DNA of 64,000 nt from NCBI GenBank assembly GCA_037046615.1, contig JBAOHD010000020.1, positions 1 through 64,000 on the forward strand, in the 5' to 3' direction. Source of the stretch: Phosphoribacter sp037046615 (GTDB lineage Bacteria > Actinomycetota > Actinomycetes > Actinomycetales > Dermatophilaceae). Under the pieces are notes generated by a model that saw only the letters and a list, made by a program, of their open reading frames with translations, did not search any database and was not told the DNA's origin. The translations under genes were made by a program, and so were the position numbers. Below, in pieces: positions 29,991 through 42,352 of this stretch; position 1 is the stretch's first letter; each line of letters begins with the position of its first letter.

Positions 29991-31367
29991 TTACCCGAGT
30001 GCGCAGAGTTCGTCGTAAGCCGTCACCATCGCCTGGACGAGGTCGTCCGCATCGGGGACGAGGACCGGGCAGCAGGTGAGACCGATGTTGAGCCTCCCGC
30101 GGTAGCCCTGGGTGGTGACGAAGATGCCCTGGCCGTTGGACAGCGGCGAGAACGGATAAACGTGGTCGACCGGGATCCCGGCGAGGGAGTAGGTATCAGT
30201 GCCCATGCTCACGTTGGAGATAACGAGGTTGGTGCCTGGTGGCATGTAGTCCATGACCCGCGCCGTGACGGCTGCGTCAGCCGCCCACCGGGTCAGCGGA
30301 GAGGTCGACGTGGTCGACACCCGCGCCGCGAGGTCCATGACGGTCTCGGTGAACATCGGGGCGACCTTGGCCCGGCGCATCGACTCGTGGGCGGCGTGCA
30401 GGCGGTCGACGGGGTCGCAGATGTGCGTCGGCACCTCACTCACGGTCATGTCGATCCGGTTGATGGCCGCCGGATCCGGTGCCTCGCCGCTCGCACCGAT
30501 CGGGACGAGTGCCACGAGCGGGGTCGCAGGAAGGGCGTCCCGGCGCCGGAGCCAGTCTCGCAAAGCCGACGCGACCATCGCGTGGAGGATGTCGTTGACC
30601 GTGACACCGAGCCGACGCCGGACGGGCCGAGAATCGTCGAGGGACACGCTCGCGCGGGCCCATGCGCGGCGGGTGCTCAGGGTCTTGTTGAACGGTGTCA
30701 AGGGCGCCGTCGGGACCGACGCGGTCGTCAGGACGCCATCGATCTGCTTGCCGAGAGTGCCCAAGGTGGAGGTCGCCGTGGAGATCGAGCGTGACAGCGA
30801 CCATTGCGCCGCCTCAACCGCGCTGCGCCACAGCATTTCGACATCGGAGGGCGGAGGATCGGCGACCCAGGCGGGCGGTGAGCCGCCGGCCTCGGTGTCC
30901 CCGCCGAAGATCGCCCGGATGGTAGCCAGGAAGGCGCTGCCGTCACCTATCGTGTGGTGCATCGCCAGCAGCACCGCCGACCGCGCCTCGTCACCCTCAC
31001 CGTCGTGGATGAGGTGGACGGCCCACAGCGGGCGGGTCCGGTCCATCGGGATCATGCCGATGCGCGCTGCGAGTGCGCTCACGGCGTCGTGGCCGCCGGG
31101 CGCGGGGACGATGTGTTCGAGGACATGCCGATCCAGGTCGAATGTCGGGTCGTCGATCCACCACGGCAGGTCGAGCCCCCAGGCGACTTCGTGGAGTCGG
31201 CGCCGGAGCATGGGCAAGTCCGGGAGGGCCGCCATCACGTGCTCGGCGAGGTCGTCGCGGGTCACGTGACCCTCGAGGGTGAGCATGAGGCAGACATTGC
31301 CGGTCGTGTTGGCCGCGTCCATGGACAGATAGCTCGCGTCGACGGGGGCGACTCGTTGTGCATGCAC
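29991..31367 (-). CDS. Wax ester synthase / diacylglycerol acyltransferase, copy 2
   Basis: A 458-residue paralogue of the next gene. The catalytic motif is AMHHTIGDGSAFLA. The N-terminal VDASYLSMDAANTTGNVCLM, LGVTVNDILHAMVASALRDW and LVISNVSMGTDTYS are family segments. The GTG at 31367 is chosen because GAGGAG lies 6 bases upstream. The two copies are clearly diverged, so the duplication is not recent, and substrate preferences may differ. It is divergent from the pyr operon across a 213-base spacer that holds a GTATGCCG copy at 31449. Confidence 0.87.
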   Translation of the reverse strand: MHAQRVAPVDASYLSMDAANTTGNVCLMLTLEGHVTRDDLAEHVMAALPDLPMLRRRLHEVAWGLDLPWWIDDPTFDLDRHVLEHIVPAPGGHDAVSALAARIGMIPMDRTRPLWAVHLIHDGEGDEARSAVLLAMHHTIGDGSAFLATIRAIFGGDTEAGGSPPAWVADPPPSDVEMLWRSAVEAAQWSLSRSISTATSTLGTLGKQIDGVLTTASVPTAPLTPFNKTLSTRRAWARASVSLDDSRPVRRRLGVTVNDILHAMVASALRDWLRRRDALPATPLVALVPIGASGEAPDPAAINRIDMTVSEVPTHICDPVDRLHAAHESMRRAKVAPMFTETVMDLAARVSTTSTSPLTRWAADAAVTARVMDYMPPGTNLVISNVSMGTDTYSLAGIPVDHVYPFSPLSNGQGIFVTTQGYRGRLNIGLTCCPVLVPDADDLVQAMVTAYDELCALG

Positions 31368-31535
31368 AGATGACTCCTCGCAGCGGTCGTGACCAGCAGG
31401 AGCCTAGCGGCCGGGGTTGACGACCGGACAGGAGCACAAGAGCGCCACGTATGCCGTGACGTCAGCCACAATCCCGCGGCACACCTGCCTCGGTGAAGGA
31501 GGGGGACGCGCGGGGAGTAAGGTGACGACGACATC

Positions 31536-31577
31536 GACGTCCTTTAATCACCGTCCTGTGAGGCGGGGAAGGAGGTC
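31536..31577 (+). promoter_or_regulatory. PyrR-binding leader that sequesters the pyrR ribosome site
   Basis: GACGTCCTT (31536-31544) can pair with AAGGAGGTC (31569-31577) with one mismatch, which hides the Shine-Dalgarno of pyrR. The apical part CCG TCCTGTGAGG CGG presents TCCTGTGAGG at 31554-31563, matching the PyrR-binding consensus UCCNGNGAGG. There is no terminator T-run. PyrR bound with UMP would therefore block translation, as described for Mycobacterium smegmatis, rather than cause attenuation. Confidence 0.85.
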
Positions 31578-31580
31578 CGA

Positions 31581-32145
31581 GTGAGCGGCGCAACGCCCCA
31601 CCCGGCTGCCCGAGTCGTGATGAACTCCGGTGAGATCGCCCGGGCATTGCGGCGCGTGGCTCACGAAATCCTCGAGCGCAACAAGGGTCCTGAAGGCGTT
31701 GTCCTCATGGGCATCCCATCGCGCGGCGTCCCGCTGGCTCGCCGACTGGCCGAGTCGCTGAGCGAGATCGAAGGGGTGACCATCCCCGTCGGGTCACTCG
31801 ACGTGACGATGCACCGAGACGACCTGCGTCGGCAGCCCACCCGGATGATCGCCCGCACGCTCGTGCCGTCCGGGGGCATCGACGACAAGGTCGTCGTGCT
31901 CGTCGACGATGTCCTCTACTCCGGACGCACCATCCGCGCCGCGCTGGAAGCGCTCGTCGACCTCGGGCCGCCCGCGCGCCGTGCAACTGGCCGTCCTCGT
32001 CGATCGAGGTCACCGAGAGTTGCCGATCCGGGCCGACTTCGTCGGCAAGAACCTCCCGACGGCGTCGTCGGAACGCGTCCAGGTGCGCCTCGCCGAGAGC
32101 GACGACGAGGCCGACGAAGTGCGGATCGCCGGGGGAGAACGATGA
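31581..32145 (+). CDS. pyrR: PyrR, pyr operon regulator / uracil phosphoribosyltransferase, one apparent indel
   Basis: A regulator of about 187 residues. The PRPP-binding motif is VVVLVDDVLYSGRTIRAALE. The N-terminal part has IARALRRVAHEILERN and GIPSRGVPLARRLAE. An extra G near 31970 (GGC read as GGGC) moves the frame; the corrected end continues AVQLAVLVDRGHRELPIRAD and FVGKNLPTA. It binds the leader just upstream when UMP is abundant. The stop overlaps pyrB (ATGA). Confidence 0.92.
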
Positions 32146-33136
32146 TCGGTCGGCATCTGCTCAGCTCGGCGGACCTCGATCGCGACGACATCGATGCTCT
32201 GCTCGAGACCGCGGCGTCGATGCACGACGTCCAGCGCCGCGACGTCAAGAAGCTCCCGACCCTGCGGGGCGGACCATCATCAACCTCTTCTTCGAGGATT
32301 CCACCCGCACGCGCAGTTCCTTCGAGATCGCTGGCAAGTGGATGTCCGCGGACACCATCAACATCTCCGCCAAAGGCTCTTCGGCAAGTAAGGGCGAGTC
32401 CCTGCGCGACACCGTCCGCACCATCACGGCGATGTCGGTCGACGCCCTCGTGATCCGGCATTCGGCGTCCGGCGCCTGCCACCAGGCGGCGCAGTGGGTC
32501 GACGCGAGCGTCATCAACGCCGGCGACGGCACGCACGAGCACCCGACCCAGGCCCTCCTCGACGCCTACACCTTGCGTCATCGCCTCGGCGACCTCGACG
32601 GCAGGCACGTCGCCATCGTCGGCGACCTCGCGCACTCACGGGTGTTCCGCTCCAATGTCATCACGCTTGGCACCCTCGGGGCGCGTGTCACCGTCGTCGC
32701 GCCGCCGACCCTCATGCCCAGCGGGATCGGATCCTGGTCTGCCGCAGCGGGTTTCACGACGAGTTGGGATCTCGACGAGGTGCTCTTCGGCGACGATCCG
32801 CCGGACGCGGTCATGATGCTTCGGGTCCAGAAGGAGCGGATGTCGGGCGGGTTCTTCCCGACTGCCCGCGAATACACCGTCGGCTACGGCCTGACGAAGG
32901 ACCGCCTGGACCGCCTGTATGCCGTGACGCCCGACCTCCCGATCCTGCACCCGGGTCCGATGAACCGGGGTCTGGAGATCTCGGCCGAGGCCGCAGACGC
33001 CGCGAGTTCGGTCATCCTCGACCAGGTGTCGGCCGGGGTCGCTGTGCGGATGGCGGTGCTCTATCACCTGCTCTCCGGTGACACGGCCGATGTGTCGCGG
33101 GCCGGCCGGTCTGACCTGAGGCAGGGAGCAGCATGA
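32142..33136 (+). CDS. pyrB: Aspartate carbamoyltransferase catalytic subunit, one apparent indel
   Basis: About 331 residues; condenses carbamoyl phosphate with aspartate. It begins MIGRHLLSSADLDRDDIDAL. The carbamoyl-phosphate site STRTRSSFEIA lies in the short segment just after the shift near 32268, where one base appears lost. The rest is intact: NISAKGSSASKGESLRDTVR, NAGDGTHEHPTQALLDAYTL and HPGPMNRGLEISAEAAD. There is no regulatory PyrI gene nearby. The gene overlaps pyrR upstream and pyrC downstream by 4 bases each. Confidence 0.93.
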
Positions 33137-34495
33137 GCCAGTCCACGGTGGCGCACGACGCGCAGAACCCGTTCGTCGTCTCCGGCGGGCGTCTCCTCGG
33201 GGGAGCCCCGGCCGACCTGCTCATCTCCGACGGCCGGATCACGGAGCTGTCCACGACGCCGATCCGGCGTGAGGGGCTGCGCTCGATCGACGCCGACGGA
33301 CTCGTGATTCTTCCCGGCTTCGTCGACCTCCACACTCACCTGCGCGAACCCGGCCGCGAGGACACCGAGACCATCGCCTCGGGCACGGCGGCTGCCGCAG
33401 CCGGCGGTTTCACGGCCGTCCTCGCGATGGCCAACACCACCCCGGTCACCGACACCGCCGAGGCCGCCGAGCGGGTGCTCGACCTCGGGCCGCACTGCTG
33501 GACGAGCCGACGTGATTCCCGTCGGCGCCGTGACGCAAGGGCCTCGACGGCACCGAACTCGCCGAGCTCGGCCTCATGGCCCGCTCCCGTGCCACGGTGC
33601 GGGTCTTCTCCGACGACGGCCGCTGCGTCGCCGACGCCCGGCTCATGCGGCGCGCATTGGACTACGTCAAGGCCTTCGGCGGCGTGATCTCACAGCACTC
33701 GCCAGGACCCTCGCCTCGCCGATGCCGGAGCGTGTTGCCACGAGGGCGAGATGTCCGGGCGTCTGGGCTTGCCGGCGTGGCCTGGCAGTGGCCGAGGACG
33801 TCATCGTCGCCCGCGATGTCATGCTTGCGCGGCATACCGGCTCCCGGGTTCACGTCGCGCACGTCTCGACTGCCGGCTCGGTCGAGGTGATCCGCTGGGC
33901 CAAGCAGCGGGGGATCGCCGTGACCGCCGAGGTCACCCCCCACCACCTCGCCCTCGGCACCGACCTGCTCGTCGGCTACGACCCGGTCTACAAGGTCAAC
34001 CCGCCGCTGCGGCCGACCGAGGACCAGGAGGCGATCCGCGAGGCGCTCGTCGACGGCACAATCGACGCGATCGCGACCGACCACGCCCCACACGCCCGAC
34101 ACGACAAGGAACACGCCTTCCCCGACGCCGCCTTCGGGATGCTGGGCCTGGAGACCGCGCTCGGCGTGATCGTTGATCTGCTCGTCCGGCCAGGTCGGCT
34201 GTCGTGGGCCGACGTCGCCGACCGGATGTCGATCGCCCCCGCGCGCATCGCGGGCCTCGCAGGTCACGGCCAGCCGATCGACGTCGGCGCCCCAGCCAAC
34301 CTCGTGCTCATCGACCCCGACGCCACGTGGCTGGTCGACCGCGACGCATCGCATTCCCGCTCCCGCAACAACCCCTGGCACGGCCGCACGCTCCACGGTG
34401 CGGTCCACGCGACGCTGCTGCGTGGCGCGTGCACGGCATACCGAGGTCGCGTCGCCCCCGTCGGCGAGCACCTCGCCCTGGAGGAACTCACGTGA
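33133..34495 (+). CDS. pyrC: Dihydroorotase, with about four apparent indels
   Basis: A class I zinc amidohydrolase of about 450 residues. The metal-binding signature is LPGFVDLHTHLREPGREDTE. Later parts include ISQHS, VHVAHVSTAGSVEVIRWAKQ, AEVTPHHLALGTDLL and IATDHAPHARHDKEH, with the active-site Asp. Extra bases occur near 33490, 33543, 33698 and 33785, each restoring the family sequence when removed. The shift at 33490 turns GGC into GGGC, exactly as in pyrR. The stop overlaps the carA start (GTGA). Confidence 0.92.
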
Positions 34496-35686
34496 CCGAC
34501 CTGCTCATCGACCGCGGACCGGCGCTGCTCGTCCTCGAAGACGGCCGAGCCTTCGCGCGGGCAGTCTTTCGGCGCCGTCGGCGAGACCGTCGGTGAGGCA
34601 GTCTTCTCGACCGGCATGACCGGCTACCAGGAGACCCTGACCGACCCCAGCTATCACCGCCAGGTGGTCGTCATGACCGCGCCGCACGTCGGCAACACCG
34701 GGTGGAACGACGAGGACGACGAGTCCACCCGGATCTGGGTGGCCGGGTATCGTCGTGCGCGACCCAGCGACTCCGCCCCTCCAACTGGCGCGCCACCGCG
34801 GTCGCTCGAGGACGACGCTCGACCGAGCAGGGCGTCGTCGGGATCTGCGGGATCGACACCCGCGCCCTCACCCGCCACCTGCGTGAGCGGGGTGCGATGC
34901 GGGCCGGGATCTTCTCCGGCGCCAAGGCCGGGGAGCCAGTCGAGCGGCTACTCGAACTCGTCCACGCCGCGCCGCAGATGGCCGGGGCAGATCTGGCCGC
35001 CGAGGTGTCGACGAAGGAGCCATATGTCGTCGCGGCCCACGGCGAACGGCGCTTCGCCGTGGCCGCGGTCGACCTCGGCATCAAGGGCATGACCCCGGCG
35101 CTGCTGGCTGCGCGAAGGCATCGAAGTCCACGTCCTGCCCGCCACCGCGAACCTCGAGGACATCCTTGCCGTCGGACAGGTCCTCGGGCGCGCGGCCCCC
35201 GACGGGGTGTTCTTCTCCAACGGCCCGGGCGACCCGGCGACCGCCGATGTCAGGTCGGCTGCTGCAGCGGCGTCCTCGACGCGACGGCATCCCGTTCTTC
35301 GGCATCTGCTTCGGCAACCAGTTGCTCGGCCGTGCGCTGGGCTTCGGCACCTACAAGCTGAAGTACGGCCACCGGGGGATCAACCAGCCGGTCATGGACC
35401 GCACCACCGGCAAGGTCGAGGTGACCGCTCACAACCACGGGTTCGCCGTCGACGCTCCGATCAAGCACGACTCGCAGACGCCCTTCGGGCGGGTCGCGCG
35501 TCAGCCACGTCTGCCTCAACGACGACGTCGTCGAGGGGCTCGAATGCCTGCGACATCCCCGCGTTCTCGGTGCAGTACCACCCGGAGGCCGCGGCCGGGC
35601 CGCACGACGCGGCATACCTCTTCGAGCGGTTCACCGCGCTCATGGCGGCCCATCGCGAGCGCGACAGCACAGGAAGGCAAGCACTG

Positions 35687-35687
<1 letters not shown>
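34492..35687 (+). CDS. carA: Carbamoyl-phosphate synthase small subunit, with many apparent indels
   Basis: A glutamine amidotransferase subunit. Conserved pieces lie in alternating frames: LLVLEDGRAF, AVFSTGMTGYQETLTDPSYH, VVVMTAPHVGNTG, GVVGICGIDTRALTRHLRER, VVAAHGERRFAVAAVDLGIK, FFSNGPGDPATAD, GICFGNQLLGRALGFGTYKL (catalytic Cys context), YGHRGINQPVMDRTTGKVEV and SVQYHPEAAAGPHDAAYLFE. Shifts cluster at 34560-34820, 35107, 35250-35285, 35490-35560 and near 35665. The chosen stop at 35687 gives an ATGA overlap with carB. Reading straight on into carB needs a missing stop and is not favoured. Confidence 0.88.
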
Positions 35688-39024
<3,337 letters not shown>

Positions 39025-39027
<3 letters not shown>

Positions 39028-39050
39028 CGTGGGGGTCTGACGTGGGGGTC
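39025..39050 (+). repeat. Perfect 13-bp tandem duplication at the carB-pyrD junction
   Basis: TGACGTGGGGGTC occurs twice back to back (39025-39037 and 39038-39050). The first copy holds the carB stop and a GTG that runs into a stop after three codons. The second copy supplies the working pyrD GTG at 39042. The duplication probably split an overlapping stop/start pair. Confidence 0.9.
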
Positions 39051-40097
39051 TACGACCTGGCCTTCCGGCATGCGATCTCCAGGGCCGACGCGGAGGCCGC
39101 GCATCGGCTTTCCTTCGGGGCTCTTCGGAAGCTGTATGCCGTGCCCGCGGCCCGGCGCCGGGCAGCGGTGTGGTCGACCCCCGATCCGTCTCTCGCGGTG
39201 ACGGTTTTCGGCCGGCAGGTCCCGAGCCCACTCGGTCTCGCCGCGGGATTCGACAAGAACGCCGAAGGAATCGACGCCCTGGCCGCACTGGGCTTTGGAT
39301 TCATCGAGATCGGGACGGTTACCGGTGCGCCCCAACCAGGCAATCCGACGCCGAGGCTGTTCCGGCTGACCGAGGATCGGGCGATCATCAACCGGATGGG
39401 CTTCAACAACGAGGGTTCGGAGGCTGTGGCCCGACGGCTGGCCGCGCGGGCAGCGGACCCACACCGCTCGCCCGTCATGGTGGGGGTCAACATCGGCAAG
39501 ACGAAGGTCGTCCCCACCGACGAAGCCGTCGACGACTACGTCCTGAGTGCGCGCAGGCTCGCGGCATACGCCGACTACCTCGTCGTCAACGTGAGCTCAC
39601 CCAACACACCAGGACTGCGTGATCTGCAGGCGGTCGAGGACCTGCGGCCCCTGCTCCAGGCGGTCGCCGAGGCGGCCGACGAGGCAGCCAGGCGACCCGT
39701 GCCGCTCCTGGTCAAGATTGCCCCCGACCTCGCCGACGACGATGTCATCGCCGCCGCCGGCCTCGTCGGCGAACTCGGCCTCGCCGGCATCGTCGCCACG
39801 AACACGACGATCAGCCGGGATGGCCTGCGCACCCCAGCGGCCGAGGTCGCAGCCCTCGGAGCGGGAGGTCTCTCGGGCCCGGCGCTGGCCGCTCGCTCCA
39901 CGGCCGTCCTCACCCTCTGCCGCTCGCACGTGCCCACAGACGCCGTCGTCATCAGCGTCGGGGGGATCTCGAGCGCCGGCGACGTCCGGCGACGCCTGGA
40001 CCTCGGTGCCACTCTCGTCCAGGCGTACACCGGTCTCATTTACGGCGGGCCGCTGTGGGTGTCCCAGGTCAACCGAGCCCTCGCGGCCGGGAGGTAG
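39042..40097 (+). CDS. pyrD: Dihydroorotate dehydrogenase (quinone), class 2
   Basis: A 351-residue FMN enzyme of the membrane-linked class 2. LGLAAGFDKNAEGIDALAAL and GFIEIGTVTGAPQPGNPTPR mark the core; INRMGFNNEG, VNVSSPNTPGLRDLQ with the catalytic Ser, VKIAPDLADDD and VQAYTGLIYGGP follow. It passes electrons from dihydroorotate to menaquinone. It is in one clean frame. Only this gene and pyrF, not the upstream genes of the operon, are free of frame problems. Confidence 0.95.
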   Translation: MGVYDLAFRHAISRADAEAAHRLSFGALRKLYAVPAARRRAAVWSTPDPSLAVTVFGRQVPSPLGLAAGFDKNAEGIDALAALGFGFIEIGTVTGAPQPGNPTPRLFRLTEDRAIINRMGFNNEGSEAVARRLAARAADPHRSPVMVGVNIGKTKVVPTDEAVDDYVLSARRLAAYADYLVVNVSSPNTPGLRDLQAVEDLRPLLQAVAEAADEAARRPVPLLVKIAPDLADDDVIAAAGLVGELGLAGIVATNTTISRDGLRTPAAEVAALGAGGLSGPALAARSTAVLTLCRSHVPTDAVVISVGGISSAGDVRRRLDLGATLVQAYTGLIYGGPLWVSQVNRALAAGR

Positions 40098-40100
40098 GAC

Positions 40101-40943
40101 ATGACGGCTTTCGGAGTGCGGCTGCGCGACGCGATGCTCACGCACGGCCCCCTATGCGCCGGAATCGACCCGCACCGCGCCCTCGTCGAGCGGTGGGGTC
40201 TTCCCTATAACCTCGCCGGTCTGGAGCGGTTCACGATGACCTGCGTCGAGGCGTTCGGCGGCCAGGTTGCCGCCGTGAAACCGCAGTCCGCCTTCTTCGA
40301 GGTTTTTGGCGCTGCCGGCGTGGCGATCCTCGAACGATCCATCGACGCGCTGCGGTCCGTCGGCACAATCGTCATCCTCGACGTCAAGCGCGGCGACATC
40401 GGGACGACGATGGACGCCTACGCCGACGCCTTTCTCGGCGAAGACGCTCCCTCGCCGCCGGACGCCATGACCCTGTCGCCCTTCCTCGGCTACGAGTCAC
40501 TCCGTCCGGCGATCGACCTCGCCCACGAGACCGGCCGCGGGGTGTTTATCCTCGCGCTGACCTCCAACCCGGAAGGTCCAGCCGTGCAACACGCGCGGCG
40601 CGATGGTGTTAGCGTCGCCGGACACGTCGTGTCGGGAGCGGCCGGCGACAACTCAGCAGCTCGCAGCCGCGGCGAACTCGGGTCGGTCGGTCTCGTCGTC
40701 GGGGCGACGGTCGGCGATGCTCCGCGCCGTCTGGGGCTGGATTTCGCGACCGTCAATGGTCCCTTTCTCGCTCCCGGAGTGGGGGCGCAAGGGGGCACGC
40801 CCGCGGCCCTGCGAGAGGTCTTCGGCGCCGCGCTGCCCGACGTCCTGGCTGCGAGCAGCCGCGAGATCCTCGATGCCGGTCCCACGGTCTGCGCGCTGCA
40901 GGACCGTGTGCGGCGCGTCGTCGATGGCCTTCGCTCCGCTTGA
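40101..40943 (+). CDS. pyrF: Orotidine 5'-phosphate decarboxylase (type 2)
   Basis: A 280-residue OMP decarboxylase of the longer actinobacterial type. The catalytic Asp-Lys-Asp array is in VILDVKRGDIGTTMDAYADA. It begins GVRLRDAMLTHGPLCAGIDP and ends ALQDRVRRVVDGLRSA. LAPGVGAQGGTP forms the phosphate-binding end. It is the last gene of the pyr operon and starts 3 bases after pyrD. Confidence 0.94.
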   Translation: MTAFGVRLRDAMLTHGPLCAGIDPHRALVERWGLPYNLAGLERFTMTCVEAFGGQVAAVKPQSAFFEVFGAAGVAILERSIDALRSVGTIVILDVKRGDIGTTMDAYADAFLGEDAPSPPDAMTLSPFLGYESLRPAIDLAHETGRGVFILALTSNPEGPAVQHARRDGVSVAGHVVSGAAGDNSAARSRGELGSVGLVVGATVGDAPRRLGLDFATVNGPFLAPGVGAQGGTPAALREVFGAALPDVLAASSREILDAGPTVCALQDRVRRVVDGLRSA

Positions 40944-40984
40944 CCGGACCAGGCCGACACCCGCGCGCCCGAACAGCTCCCCTC

Positions 40985-41014
40985 GTTGCGTGGCGTCACC
41001 GGGCTGAGTAGGTT
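40985..41014 (+). promoter_or_regulatory. Candidate sigma-70 type promoter of mihF
   Basis: TTGCGT (40985-40990), an 18-base spacer and TAGGTT (41009-41014). Transcription would start near 41021, leaving a leader of about 95 bases before mihF. Confidence 0.5.
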
Positions 41015-41114
41015 CGACGCAAGACCGAGCGCTGGCATCGGTGCCGCTCGTGAGGCGACGTCATCCAGCCCCGCACCGAATGAGATCCGCCAGCACAGGG
41101 ATCGAGGAGACATC

Positions 41115-41432
41115 GTGGCACTGCCCGAGCTGACCCCGCAGGAGCGCGCCGAGGCGCTTGCGAAGGCCGCTATAGCCCGTCGCGAACGCGCGACCGTCAA
41201 GAACCGCCTCAAATACTCGCAAGGGTCGCTGGCTGCCGTCATCGCCGAGGGCAAGGACAACCCCGTCATCGGCAAGATGAAGGTCTCCGCTCTCCTCGAG
41301 GCCATGCCCGGCATCGGCCGGGTCCGCGCTGCCCAGATCATGGCTGAGGTCGGCATCGCCGAGACCCGTCGGGTGCGCGGCCTCGGCATCAACCAGACGG
41401 CAGCACTGCTGGCAAGGTTCGACGGATCGTGA
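41115..41432 (+). CDS. mihF: Integration host factor, actinobacterial type
   Basis: A 105-residue nucleoid protein, unrelated to the proteobacterial IhfA/B pair. The sequence MALPELTPQERAEALAKAA, then LKYSQGSLAAVIAEGKDN and LEAMPGIGRVRAAQIMAEVG (helix-hairpin-helix-like, H2TH region) is typical. It bends and compacts DNA and is essential in mycobacteria. The GTG has GGAGA about 6 bases upstream. The stop overlaps gmk. Confidence 0.94.
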   Translation: MALPELTPQERAEALAKAAIARRERATVKNRLKYSQGSLAAVIAEGKDNPVIGKMKVSALLEAMPGIGRVRAAQIMAEVGIAETRRVRGLGINQTAALLARFDGS

Positions 41433-42040
41433 CCACGCCCGAAGCTGACGACACCCGCACCGACCCTGCGCAAACACCTCGCCTCGTCGTCCTCGCCGGC
41501 CCGACCGCGGTCGGCAAGGGGACGATCTCGGCATACATCCGTCGCCATTTCCCGCAGGTGTGGCTCTCGGTGTCCATGACCACCCGCCCGAAACGGCCGG
41601 GGGAGGTCGACGGGGTTCATTACCACTTCGTCGCGCCCCAAGAATTCCAGCGCCTCATCGACGCGGGGGAGTTCCTTGAGTATGCCGTGGTGCACGGACG
41701 CGCCAACTACGGCACCCCGCGGGGTCCCGTCGAGCGCGCGTTGGCCGCTGGTCGTCCCGCCCTGCTCGAGATCGACCTGCAGGGAGCCCGTCAGGTCCGC
41801 CAGACGATGCCCGAGGCCCTGTTCGTCTTTCTCGAGCCCCCGAGTTGGGACGAACTCGTGCGCCGCCTGGTCGGCCGGGGCACCGAGGACGCCGACGAGC
41901 AGGCCGTCAGACTCGAGACTGCCAGGCGTGAGTTGGCGGCCGCGACGGAGTTCGATGTCGTCATCACGAACGACGATGTTCGCCGTGCGAGCGAGGAACT
42001 CGTATCATTGATGAGTTCGCGCCCTTCGGCGCAGTCCTAG
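41429..42040 (+). CDS. gmk: Guanylate kinase
   Basis: A 203-residue enzyme phosphorylating GMP to GDP. The P-loop is LAGPTAVGKGTISAYIRRHF. The GMP-binding segment is SVSMTTRPKRPGEVDGVHYH, followed by FLEYAVVHGRANYGTPRGPV. GTG start, with a 4-base overlap with mihF. The mihF-gmk-rpoZ-coaBC-metK order matches M. tuberculosis Rv1388-Rv1392. Confidence 0.96.
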   Translation: MTTPEADDTRTDPAQTPRLVVLAGPTAVGKGTISAYIRRHFPQVWLSVSMTTRPKRPGEVDGVHYHFVAPQEFQRLIDAGEFLEYAVVHGRANYGTPRGPVERALAAGRPALLEIDLQGARQVRQTMPEALFVFLEPPSWDELVRRLVGRGTEDADEQAVRLETARRELAAATEFDVVITNDDVRRASEELVSLMSSRPSAQS

Positions 42041-42081
42041 CCCACTCTCGGGCGCCCCTTGATCGAAGCGAGAACCTTGCC

Positions 42082-42345
42082 GTGTCAGGAACCGTGGCCA
42101 ACCCCATCGGGATCACCAACCCGCCCATCGACGACCTCCTCGAGGCTGCCGACAGCAAGTACGCGCTCGTAATCTACTCGGCCAAGCGGGCCCGTCAGAT
42201 CAATGCTTACTACTCGCAGCTGCAGGAGGGCTTGCTCGACTACGTCGGCCCTCTCGTCGAGACCGAGGTCCACGAGAAGCCGCTGTCGATCGCCCTTCGG
42301 GAGATCAACCAGGGCCTGCTCGTTGCGGAGAAGACCGAGGGCTGA
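42082..42345 (+). CDS. rpoZ: RNA polymerase omega subunit
   Basis: An 87-residue subunit that helps assemble RNA polymerase. It contains PPIDDLLEAADSKYALVIYS and AKRARQINAYYSQLQEGL, then ALREINQGLLVAEK. The GTG at 42082 is chosen from the alignment start. A TATCAT element at 42002, in the end of gmk, may be a promoter. Confidence 0.94.
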   Translation: MSGTVANPIGITNPPIDDLLEAADSKYALVIYSAKRARQINAYYSQLQEGLLDYVGPLVETEVHEKPLSIALREINQGLLVAEKTEG

Positions 42346-42352
42346 TCACCCG

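Noticed and set aside
31368..31580. Transcription attenuator before pyrR
   Set aside because: Only the PyrR-binding hairpin over the ribosome site is present; no terminator/antiterminator pair with a T-run.
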